Source of the DNA: UBA2428 sp002343545
Lineage (GTDB): Bacteria > Bdellovibrionota > UBA2428
DNA length: 6,861 bases
Reading direction: 5' to 3'
Assembly: GCA_937952285.1 (NCBI GenBank)
Contig: CALFZE010000071.1
Span: 1 to 6,861, forward strand
The notes under the pieces are model-generated. The model ran no database searches. It saw only the letters and a program-made list of their open reading frames with translations, and had not been told where the DNA came from. The position numbers and the translations under genes are program-made. Every line of letters starts with the position of its first letter. The stretch's first letter is position 1. Below are positions 1-6,861 of this stretch, piece by piece.

Positions 1-389
1 GTTTCGAACAGAAGTCCCAAATCCTTCGTTCGATCATGGAAATGCAGAAAACCCCGGCCGTTCTCGCGAAGTTCTTGCTGGCCGTTTTGAAAGCCGGCCG
101 CTTTGAAGCTTTGGCTTCCATCACGGATGGTTTCCGGACCCTCGTCAACGAAGCCCGCAACACGGTTTCGGCGGAAGTCGAGACGGCGCTTCCGATGTCG
201 GAATCCGCCCAAAAACGTCTTGCCGATCATTTGGATAAGTTGCTGGGCAAACGCTTGGCATTGAAGATCAAGGTCGTCCCCGATCTCGTCGCTGGATTGC
301 GCGTCAAGGTCGGCGGTAAGACGCTTGATTTCTCGTTCTCGAATCAGCTCAGCAAAATGGAGCGTTGGCTCTCGCAAGGTCAGGCCTAG
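1..389 (+). CDS. atpH: ATP synthase F1 subunit delta, 5'-truncated by the window edge
   Basis: This is the delta (OSCP-like) subunit, part of the peripheral stalk that holds the alpha3-beta3 head still relative to the membrane sector while the rotor turns. The frame is open from base 3 with no stop, so the gene enters from the left. The first ATG (base 36) is an internal methionine, not the start, because family-like sequence (FEQKSQILRSI) precedes it. 128 residues are visible; the family is usually about 180, so roughly 50 N-terminal residues lie outside. The visible part has the family pattern: a helical stretch with FLLAVLKAGRFEAL, then NEARNTVSAEVETALPMSES, then a C-terminal segment with VVPDLVAGLRVKVGGKTLDFS and a final amphipathic helix. 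The alpha gene follows 47 bases later, matching the delta-alpha-gamma-beta-epsilon order of bacterial atp operons. Identification is firm from sequence plus context. Confidence 0.95.
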   Translation, partial: FEQKSQILRSIMEMQKTPAVLAKFLLAVLKAGRFEALASITDGFRTLVNEARNTVSAEVETALPMSESAQKRLADHLDKLLGKRLALKIKVVPDLVAGLRVKVGGKTLDFSFSNQLSKMERWLSQGQA

Positions 390-391
390 AT

Positions 392-409
392 TCCAAGCGC
401 AAGCTTGGG
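392..409 (+). other. Stem-loop with GCAA tetraloop between delta and alpha genes
   Basis: Seen directly: six Watson-Crick pairs (393-398 CCAAGC with 403-408 GCTTGG), plus a possible U-G pair 392/409, close a GCAA loop (399-402). GCAA belongs to the stable GNRA tetraloop class. It starts three bases after the delta stop codon. No T run follows (the next bases are TTTGAAGTTTAAGG), so it is not a convincing terminator. It may stabilise or mark a processing point in the operon mRNA between delta (one copy per enzyme) and alpha (three copies); that role is inference. The alpha Shine-Dalgarno sequence (TAAGGAG, 419-425) lies outside the stem and stays free. Confidence 0.5.
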
Positions 410-436
410 TTTGAAGTTTAAGGAGTAGAAGGATCC

Positions 437-1954
<1,518 letters not shown>

Positions 1955-1976
1955 GGTCTGAAAGGACGAATAGAAC

Positions 1977-2918
1977 GTGGCATCTCTGAAGGACATTCGC
2001 CGCCGGATCTCGAGCGTCAAGAACACGCAACAGATCACGAAGGCCATGAAAATGGTCGCGGCCGCAAAGCTTCGTCGAGCGCAACAAGCGATCGCCGGAG
2101 CTCGTCCCTTCTCCGAGAAACTCGAAGCGATGACGAAGCGAATCGTCACCGAGATCCTGGCGTCTCAAGGCAAGAAGGCGGATCCCTCGAAGATCCACCC
2201 TCTGCTCAAGAATCCGGTTCTCGCGGAAGGCGAAGCGCCTCGTATCGCTCTCGTGGTTGTCAGCTCGGATCGGGGTCTTTGTGGCGCGTACAACACCACT
2301 ATCTCTCGCTTCGCGTGGGCTCAGTATAAGGAGCTCATGGAAAGCGGAGCCCAGGTCGACCTGATTTTCGTCGGGAAGAAAGCCATGGAGTACTTCCGCC
2401 GACGCGGAGGGAAGGGCGAACACCTCGTCGATTTCTGGACGGGCAAGTTCAGCGCGAAGAAGACCGACGCTATCGCGACGGAACTCACGCAGAAGTTCCT
2501 CGAGGGCAAGTACACGCGCATCGACTTCGCGTTCATGCAGTTCCGGTCCGCCCTGACCCAAACGGCAACGCTCAAGACGATGTTGCCGCTTTCGGTCGAA
2601 GTGCCGGCCGCGGAAATCGCTTCCGCGAAATCGATGGCGGAGGCCAACGGCCAACCGGCCAAGTTCATTTACGAGCCGAATCGAGAGGACATCCTCGCGG
2701 AAGTTCTTCCGATGCAGATCCGTACGCTCGTCTACCGCTGCTTCGCCGATGCTTACGCATCGGAGTTCGGCGCCAAGATGACGGCGATGGACAGCGCGAC
2801 CCGTAACGCGAATCAGATGATCTCGCGTTTGACGCTCGAAGCGAACCGCGTTCGCCAGGCGTCGATCACCAAAGAACTTATGGAAATTATCGGTGGGGCG
2901 GAAGCCCTTAACGGTTGA
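1977..2918 (+). CDS. atpG: ATP synthase F1 subunit gamma
   Basis: Gamma is the central rotor shaft: its N- and C-terminal helices form a coiled coil inside the alpha3-beta3 ring and its globular middle sits on the c-ring with epsilon. The N-terminal signature KNTQQITKAMKMVAAAKLRRAQ spans residues 15-36. The globular domain holds SSDRGLCGAYN (96-106). The C-terminal helix carries RVRQASITKELMEIIGGAEAL (291-311). The protein is 313 residues, longer than the E. coli subunit (287). By eye the extra length falls in two loops, about 14 residues between 60 and 90 and about 9 between 207 and 229; both lie outside the shaft helices. The start is GTG 1977, unlike the ATG starts of the neighbouring atp genes. 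It is supported by AAAGGA at 1961-1966 (ten-base spacing) and by the family N-terminus beginning immediately (ASLKDIRRRI). The gap to the alpha stop is 22 bases. The stop codon overlaps the beta ribosome-binding site. Confidence 0.98.
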   Translation: MASLKDIRRRISSVKNTQQITKAMKMVAAAKLRRAQQAIAGARPFSEKLEAMTKRIVTEILASQGKKADPSKIHPLLKNPVLAEGEAPRIALVVVSSDRGLCGAYNTTISRFAWAQYKELMESGAQVDLIFVGKKAMEYFRRRGGKGEHLVDFWTGKFSAKKTDAIATELTQKFLEGKYTRIDFAFMQFRSALTQTATLKTMLPLSVEVPAAEIASAKSMAEANGQPAKFIYEPNREDILAEVLPMQIRTLVYRCFADAYASEFGAKMTAMDSATRNANQMISRLTLEANRVRQASITKELMEIIGGAEALNG

Positions 2919-2922
2919 GGAG
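2917..2922 (+). promoter_or_regulatory. Ribosome-binding site of atpD, overlapping the atpG stop
   Basis: GAGGAG lies seven bases before ATG 2930 and shares its first two bases with the TGA stop of the gamma gene. It decides the beta start: an in-frame TTG at 2915 would sit before or within this site and would add five residues (RRNE after the initiator) that are not family-like. The overlap of stop codon and Shine-Dalgarno sequence suggests that ribosomes finishing gamma can help load beta (inference). Confidence 0.85.
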
Positions 2923-2929
2923 AAACGAA

Positions 2930-4342
2930 ATGGCAACGGCCCATCATGACAACGGACGTGTGATCCAAATTCTTGGTCCCGTCGTGGACGTCGAGTTCAC
3001 GGACGCCAAGCTTCCCGCGATTTACTCGGCGCTCAAGATCGCGATGACGAACCAAGGCAAGGACTCGACCCTTGTTCTCGAAGTCGCTCAGCACTTGGGC
3101 GAGAACACGGTTCGTTGCATCGCCATGGATTCGACGGACGGCCTCGTTCGCGGAACCGAAGTCGTGAACACGAACCAGCCGATTCAAGTTCCGGTCGGTC
3201 GCGAGGTTCTCGGCCGCATCTTGAACGTCATCGGCGAGCCGATCGACGAACAAGGTCCGGTTCAAACCAAGAAGACCTACTCGATCCACCGTGAACCGCC
3301 GTCGTTCAAGGATCTTACCGTGAACGCGGAGCCCCTTTGGACGGGCATCAAGGTCGTTGACCTTCTTGCTCCCTACCTCAAAGGTGGGAAGATCGGTCTC
3401 TTCGGCGGCGCCGGCGTCGGCAAAACGGTTTTGATCCAGGAACTCATCCGTAACATCGCGACGGAACACGGCGGTTTCTCCGTGTTCGCGGGTGTCGGCG
3501 AGCGTACGCGTGAAGGTAACGACCTTTACGTCGAAATGAGCGAGTCGGGCGTTATCGCGAAGACGGCGCTCGTGTTCGGCCAGATGAACGAGCCGCCCGG
3601 AGCTCGCGCACGCGTCGCCCTGACGGGCTTGTCCATCGCGGAATACTTCCGTGACGAGGAAAACCAAGACGTTCTTCTCTTCGTCGACAACATCTTCCGC
3701 TTTACCCAAGCGGGTTCGGAAGTGTCGGCACTTCTCGGCCGTATCCCCTCGGCCGTCGGTTACCAGCCGACGCTGGGTACCGAGATGGGTGCTTTGCAAG
3801 AGCGCATCACCTCAACGAACAAAGGCTCGATCACGTCGGTTCAGGCCGTTTACGTTCCCGCCGACGACTATACGGACCCCGCTCCTGCGACGACTTTCAA
3901 CCACTTGGATGCGACGACCAACTTGTCTCGCGCGATCTCGGAACTCGGCATCTATCCCGCCGTCGATCCGCTCGCTTCGACCTCGCGCATCTTGACCCCG
4001 GAAGTCGTCGGCGACGAGCACTATAAGGTCGCTCGCGAAGTTCAGCGTACGCTCCAACGCTACAAAGAACTCCAAGACATCATCGCGATTCTCGGTATGG
4101 ATGAACTCTCCGAAGACGACAAGCTCGTCGTGGCGCGCGCCCGTAAGGTTCAGCGTTTCATGTCGCAGCCTTTCTTCGTCGCCGAGCAATTCACCGGCGC
4201 TCCCGGAAAGTATGTCCAGATCAAGGACACGGTCCGTGGCTTCAAGGAAATCCTTGAAGGAAAGCACGATAGCCTGCCCGAACAAGCCTTCTATATGGTC
4301 GGCACGATCGACGAGGCTATCGAGAAGGCCAAGCGCCTCTAA
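2930..4342 (+). CDS. atpD: ATP synthase F1 subunit beta (catalytic)
   Basis: The beta subunit carries the three catalytic sites that interconvert ADP plus phosphate and ATP. From ATG 2930 it is 470 residues, a normal length. The N-terminal barrel starts with VIQILGPVVDVEF (11-23). Walker A is GGAGVGKT (159-166). The catalytic glutamate is Glu191 in GVGERTREGND. Walker B ends at Asp253 in LLFVDNIFRFTQAGSE, which also holds Arg257. The adenine-contacting tyrosine is Tyr342 in GIYPAVDPL. The C-terminal lever has DELSEDD at 391-397, a conservative Glu-to-Asp change in the DELSEED loop that pushes on gamma. All catalytic residues are present, so the enzyme should be active. An N-terminal HH (residues 5-6) before the barrel is a small peculiarity. 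The gene is 11 bases from gamma and 9 bases from epsilon. The chosen start is supported by GAGGAG at 2917-2922. Confidence 0.99.
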   Translation: MATAHHDNGRVIQILGPVVDVEFTDAKLPAIYSALKIAMTNQGKDSTLVLEVAQHLGENTVRCIAMDSTDGLVRGTEVVNTNQPIQVPVGREVLGRILNVIGEPIDEQGPVQTKKTYSIHREPPSFKDLTVNAEPLWTGIKVVDLLAPYLKGGKIGLFGGAGVGKTVLIQELIRNIATEHGGFSVFAGVGERTREGNDLYVEMSESGVIAKTALVFGQMNEPPGARARVALTGLSIAEYFRDEENQDVLLFVDNIFRFTQAGSEVSALLGRIPSAVGYQPTLGTEMGALQERITSTNKGSITSVQAVYVPADDYTDPAPATTFNHLDATTNLSRAISELGIYPAVDPLASTSRILTPEVVGDEHYKVAREVQRTLQRYKELQDIIAILGMDELSEDDKLVVARARKVQRFMSQPFFVAEQFTGAPGKYVQIKDTVRGFKEILEGKHDSLPEQAFYMVGTIDEAIEKAKRL

Positions 4343-4351
4343 GGAAAGAAG

Positions 4352-4747
4352 ATGTTGTTTTCACTTTTGTCCCCGCAAAGAAAGCTCATCGACGCGGAAA
4401 CGATCGATGAGCTCTTCGTTCCCGGGGTCATGGCTCAGCTCAACATCCTTGAGAACCACGCCAATCTCGTTTCGAAGCTCGAGACGGGAATGGTCCGTTG
4501 GCGCCAAGGGACGACGTGGCATAAAGCGGTTATCTCGACGGGACTCGTCGAGGTCTTCGACAATCACGTTACGGTCATGGCTGACGTCGCCGAACTCGCC
4601 GAAGAGATCGACGTGAACCGCGCTAAGTCTGCCCTCGAGAGAGCCCGCAAGAAGCTCGACGAAGGCGGATTGGACGACGCGACCTATCGCAAGCAAGAGC
4701 TCAAGCTTAAGCGCGCGATGGCCCGCTCCGAGGTTTCGGCTCGCTAG
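4352..4747 (+). CDS. atpC: ATP synthase F1 subunit epsilon
   Basis: Epsilon sits on the rotor with gamma and, in many bacteria, its C-terminal helices act as a brake on ATP hydrolysis. The protein is 131 residues, a normal length. Residues 1-84 form the beta-sandwich, including LFVPGVMAQLNILENHANLVSKLETG (21-46). This is the place of the common pattern VxGxxGxLGIxPGHAPL, but several usual Gly/Pro positions are replaced (Gly to Ala28, Gly to Asn31, PG to Glu34-Asn35, Pro to Asn38). Residues 85-131 form the two-helix C-terminal domain. IDVNRA (86-91) matches the I/LDxxRA motif linked to ATP binding in Bacillus-type epsilon, so a regulatory domain seems to be kept. Start ATG 4352 has AAGGAAAG (4341-4348) overlapping the beta TAA stop. 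It is the last gene of the operon, followed by a strong terminator. The protein is more diverged than its neighbours, as epsilon usually is. Confidence 0.95.
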   Translation: MLFSLLSPQRKLIDAETIDELFVPGVMAQLNILENHANLVSKLETGMVRWRQGTTWHKAVISTGLVEVFDNHVTVMADVAELAEEIDVNRAKSALERARKKLDEGGLDDATYRKQELKLKRAMARSEVSAR

Positions 4748-4769
4748 GTCCTTCGACATCGTCGTTTTC

Positions 4770-4816
4770 AAAAGGCCTTGTTTTCTCGAGGGAGAAGACA
4801 GGGCCTTTTCTTTTTT
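4770..4816 (+). terminator. Strong intrinsic terminator of the atp operon
   Basis: An 18-base arm (4770-4787) pairs with 4792-4809 around a GAGG loop (4788-4791). Sixteen pairs are Watson-Crick and two are U-G wobbles (4778/4801 and 4782/4797). A single C (4810) and six T residues (4811-4816) follow. The hairpin starts 22 bases after the epsilon stop. In the reverse direction the stem is followed only by GAAAACG and no long T run, so it works mainly on the + strand. The length of the stem suggests efficient separation of the highly expressed atp operon from radA. Confidence 0.93.
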
Positions 4817-4844
4817 GGCACGTTTGCTGCTCGTCGGCTAGAAC
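4815..4844 (+). promoter_or_regulatory. Candidate radA promoter: sigma-54-like -24/-12, or sigma-70-like
   Basis: Two overlapping readings are possible. First, 4815-4831 reads TTGGCACGTTTGCTGCT against the sigma-54 consensus YTGGCACGRNNNTTGCW: the -24 half TGGCACG is exact, the -12 half is CTGC instead of TTGC, the GG-to-GC spacing is the required 12 bases, and one other position (R) differs. Transcription would start near 4842, about 41 bases before radA. Second, a sigma-70-like pair is TTGGCA (4815-4820, five of six) with TAGAAC (4839-4844, four of six) at 18-base spacing. Some promoter is expected here because the terminator just upstream should stop atp transcription. Which sigma factor is used cannot be settled from sequence alone. 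Confidence 0.4.
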
Positions 4845-4854
4845 GACTAAAGGA

Positions 4855-4871
4855 GCTCGCTTCGGTCGAGC
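4855..4871 (+). promoter_or_regulatory. UUCG-capped hairpin in the radA leader, abutting the Shine-Dalgarno
   Basis: GCTCG (4855-4859) pairs with CGAGC (4867-4871). Inside, C4860 and G4865 can close a TTCG loop (4861-4864), leaving T4866 bulged. C(UUCG)G is an unusually stable tetraloop. The stem ends exactly one base before the radA ribosome-binding site GGAGG (4872-4876). It could keep the site open by blocking other pairings or hinder ribosome access; either is inference. Confidence 0.4.
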
Positions 4872-4876
4872 GGAGG
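4872..4876 (+). promoter_or_regulatory. Ribosome-binding site fixing the radA start
   Basis: GGAGG lies six bases before ATG 4883. It decides the start: the radA frame is open further upstream, through the atp terminator to an ATT/TTG region near 4778, but that extension is the terminator hairpin read as protein, has no such site, and lacks family similarity. The family N-terminus (MAKTTTTFVCQECG) begins at 4883. Confidence 0.85.
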
Positions 4877-4882
4877 AAGAAC

Positions 4883-6346
4883 ATGGCTAAGACAACGACG
4901 ACTTTCGTATGCCAGGAGTGTGGAGCGAACTTCACGAAGTGGTCGGGCAAATGCTTCGACTGCGGTGCCTGGAACTCGATTTCGGAGTTCAAGGTCGCGA
5001 AGCCCACCAAGGGAGATCGGTCGGCGAAAGGGCTCGGAGCGGGAGAGCTCAATGCCGGTGATCTCGCGGCCAAGTCCCTTTCGGAATTCGATGAGAACGG
5101 CGTCGGAAAAGGGACGCGCTATTCGAGTGGTTTCTCCGAGGCCGATCGGGTGTTGGGTTCAGGCTTTCTTCCGGGAAGCTTGCTGCTGGTCGGTGGTGAG
5201 CCAGGAATCGGCAAATCGACTCTTCTGCTTCAGTTCCTCGGCGCGCTCTCCGCGGCCGGGGAGGACTGCCTCTACATCAGCGGCGAGGAGTCCGGAGCCC
5301 AGGTCTCGGCGCGCGCGCGCCGCTTGGGAATCACGGCTCTCGATAAGCTGAAGTTTCTTTCGACGGCTTCCCTCGAGACGGCGCTGGCCGCGGTCGATAC
5401 GACCGCGGCGAAGATCGTGGTGGTGGACTCCGTTCAAACCCTCTACTCCGACGCGATCGAAAGCGCTGCGGGTACCGTTTCTCAGGTACGGGAAATCACG
5501 CAAAACTTTCTGCGCGCGGCCAAGACAAAGAACATCATTGCCATTCTCGTTGGCCACGTGACGAAGGAAGGAACCGTTGCGGGTCCGCGCCTGCTCGAGC
5601 ACATGGTCGATGGAGTCTTCTATTTCGAGATGGCTCCCAGCGGAGGGTTTCGTCTCTTGCGCGGCCAGAAGAACCGATTTGGACCGACTCACGAAGTCGC
5701 GGTTTTCGAAATGGGCTCGCATGGGCTTCGTCAAGTCGACAATCCCTCCGCGCGCTTTCTTGAAGAGCGCGCTAAGGACACCGCCGGTTCGTCCGTCGTC
5801 GCGCACTTGGAAGGTTCGCGACCCTTCCTGACGGAGTTCCAATCGCTTACCCAAAAATGCCACTCGGGATTTCCTCGACGGACGGTTCAAGGCGTGGATC
5901 AGAACCGAGTCTCGGTTCTTCTTGCGGTCATCGAACGGAGCCTTCGCTACTCTTTTTCGGATGTCGACGTTTATTGCAAAGTCGCTTCGGGCGCGCGTCT
6001 GGAAGAGCCCGCCGCGGACTTGCCCGTGCTGACCTCGCTCCTTTCGGCCGCGCTCGATAAGCCTATCCCGAGCAATCTCATCGTCATGGGTGAAGTTGGG
6101 TTGGGAGGGGAAGTTCGCGGAGTTCCCGGCGTCGGAGCCCGACTCATGGAAGCGAGAAGCGTCGGGATTGATCGCGCGATCGTTCCGGCATCGAACCTCA
6201 AGGAAGCCAAGGAAGTCGCGGGAATCCGCCTCGAATCAATCTCGAACATTCGTCAGCTCAAGGAGCTTTTGGCCTGGCCGAACAAGATGGAAAAACGGCC
6301 GAGCAAAAAAGAAGATCCTTCCCAGTTCGAAGATCTCGGATTCTAG
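4883..6346 (+). CDS. radA: DNA repair protein RadA (Sms)
   Basis: RadA is a cytoplasmic RecA-related ATPase that promotes branch migration and processing of recombination intermediates during repair. The protein is 487 residues, slightly above the usual 450-460. Domains in order: an N-terminal C4 zinc finger with Cys10, Cys13, Cys24 and Cys27; a low-complexity linker (about 36-75); a RecA-like ATPase core with Walker A GEPGIGKS (105-112) and Walker B KIVVVDS (177-183, Asp182); the RadA-specific KNRFG motif at 263-267; and a Lon-protease-like C-terminal domain (about 310-460) with EEPAADLPV and GEVGLGGEVRGV, which serves assembly and DNA contact and not proteolysis. A charged tail (KMEKRPSKKEDPSQ, 468-481) follows and, with the linker, explains the extra length. 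It follows the atp terminator by 66 bases, so it starts its own unit. Two tandem TAG codons end it, and an unknown gene follows 18 bases later in the same frame. Confidence 0.98.
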   Translation: MAKTTTTFVCQECGANFTKWSGKCFDCGAWNSISEFKVAKPTKGDRSAKGLGAGELNAGDLAAKSLSEFDENGVGKGTRYSSGFSEADRVLGSGFLPGSLLLVGGEPGIGKSTLLLQFLGALSAAGEDCLYISGEESGAQVSARARRLGITALDKLKFLSTASLETALAAVDTTAAKIVVVDSVQTLYSDAIESAAGTVSQVREITQNFLRAAKTKNIIAILVGHVTKEGTVAGPRLLEHMVDGVFYFEMAPSGGFRLLRGQKNRFGPTHEVAVFEMGSHGLRQVDNPSARFLEERAKDTAGSSVVAHLEGSRPFLTEFQSLTQKCHSGFPRRTVQGVDQNRVSVLLAVIERSLRYSFSDVDVYCKVASGARLEEPAADLPVLTSLLSAALDKPIPSNLIVMGEVGLGGEVRGVPGVGARLMEARSVGIDRAIVPASNLKEAKEVAGIRLESISNIRQLKELLAWPNKMEKRPSKKEDPSQFEDLGF

Positions 6347-6364
6347 TAGGAAGTGTTCCCGTCG

Positions 6365-6861
6365 ATGCGGAGCTCGAAACCGATAAAGTGGAGCCTTTGG
6401 ATTCTGATCGCCTTGACGGTCGGAAACTTCGTCCGCCGGGCTTCCTCTCGCCACGATAGCTTTGATGCTCGTTGGATAGCCGGCGTGAGTTGTGCCGTTC
6501 GCGAGAAGCGAGAATTCCATCTCGCGGACTGCAACCATCCTTCGCACAAGTTGCACCTCGCGGCTCTTCCGTGGCTTGGATACAAAGAGGGAATTCGTTG
6601 CGTTTCGGACGGATCGAATCCTGACCTTCCGTATTTGGAACACCAGCCCGCGAGCTGCGAAGTCGCCGAAGACTGGATGCGCCGAGGGCCCGAGAAGACT
6701 TTCGATATTGGGTTTGATTCCTACTCGGTCTGGTACGCGCGTGCGGCGGCGCTTTACTTCAAGAAGAAGCGCCAGGACTGGCCGGGGCTCGGCACGGCGT
6801 TGATGGATCCCGAGTTCATCCGGTCTTTCCCTTGCCGAGTTTGCCCATCCTATCCCTGGAT
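6365..6861 (+). CDS. Unrecognised protein with N-terminal membrane segment, 3'-truncated by the window edge
   Basis: I do not recognise this protein. The frame is open from ATG 6365 to the last base, with 165 residues visible and no stop. The start is supported by AGGAAG (6348-6353), eleven bases upstream; GTG 6353 is in frame but too close to that site. Residues 1-8 are basic (Arg2, Lys5, Lys8). WSLWILIALTVGNFV (9-23) is hydrophobic and is followed by Arg24-Arg25. This suggests a signal anchor or uncleaved export signal; no clear AxA cleavage site is seen. The rest is soluble-looking, with six cysteines (43, 56, 79, 98, 157, 160, the last two as CRVC), six histidines (30, 52, 58, 61, 64, 93) and eight tryptophans. 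An exported protein with disulfides or a metal site is possible (inference). Overlapping shorter frames on both strands lack a ribosome site. The gap of 18 bases to radA suggests co-transcription. Confidence 0.8.
   Translation, partial: MRSSKPIKWSLWILIALTVGNFVRRASSRHDSFDARWIAGVSCAVREKREFHLADCNHPSHKLHLAALPWLGYKEGIRCVSDGSNPDLPYLEHQPASCEVAEDWMRRGPEKTFDIGFDSYSVWYARAAALYFKKKRQDWPGLGTALMDPEFIRSFPCRVCPSYPW

Noticed and set aside
36..389. A short 117-residue delta subunit starting at ATG 36
   Set aside because: The frame is open to the left edge with family-like residues before the ATG, so the gene is cut by the window and not short.
2813..4285. Long minus-strand open frames opposite atpD (2813-3799 and 3812-4285)
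   Set aside because: Same cause: they lie in register with beta codons and are split by the TCA codon at 3812-3814. Composition is typical of antisense shadow.
4778..4882. N-terminal extension of RadA by 35 residues
   Set aside because: It would translate the atp terminator hairpin and the promoter region. The zinc-finger start of the family and the GGAGG site both point to ATG 4883.
6236..6803. Frames in the last 600 bases: minus 6236-6643 and 6343-6585, plus 6492-6803
   Set aside because: They overlap radA or the frame from ATG 6365, which has a ribosome site, correct spacing to radA and high GC at third positions. The others have none of these.

Overview
This window is a housekeeping stretch of a moderately GC-rich bacterial chromosome. 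It holds the 3' part of an F1Fo-ATP synthase operon on the + strand, in the order delta (5'-truncated by the window edge), alpha, gamma, beta, epsilon. The intergenic gaps are 47, 22, 11 and 9 bases, so these genes are almost certainly one transcript. The membrane-sector genes (a, c, b) are not visible and would lie upstream or elsewhere. The protein sequences look proteobacterial. A member of the old Deltaproteobacteria / Bdellovibrionota is plausible from the style of the gamma and epsilon subunits, but this is a weak lineage guess from memory and not a computed placement.

The operon ends 22 bases after the epsilon gene in a very strong intrinsic terminator (18-bp stem, 4-base loop, T tract; 4770-4816). 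The next transcription unit starts directly behind it. A 66-base leader (4817-4882) carries a promoter-like sequence that fits the sigma-54 -24/-12 pattern well and a sigma-70 pattern less well. It also carries a small C(UUCG)G hairpin that abuts the Shine-Dalgarno sequence. The gene is radA, encoding a full-length DNA-repair/recombination ATPase with zinc finger, RecA-like core, KNRFG motif and Lon-like C-terminal domain.

Eighteen bases after radA, an open frame begins at ATG 6365 and runs off the right edge of the window with no stop codon (165 residues visible). It is in the same frame as radA, separated by two tandem TAG stops. It encodes an unrecognised protein with an N-terminal hydrophobic segment, six cysteines and many histidines and tryptophans. 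This is the only truly unassigned gene in the window.

No mobile elements, CRISPR arrays, tRNA or rRNA genes were seen, and no gene-free stretch exceeds about 135 bases. I do not see a previously undescribed system. The points most worth a second look are the edge-truncated unknown protein, the sigma-54-like element in front of radA, and an epsilon subunit with substitutions in its usual glycine/proline signature.
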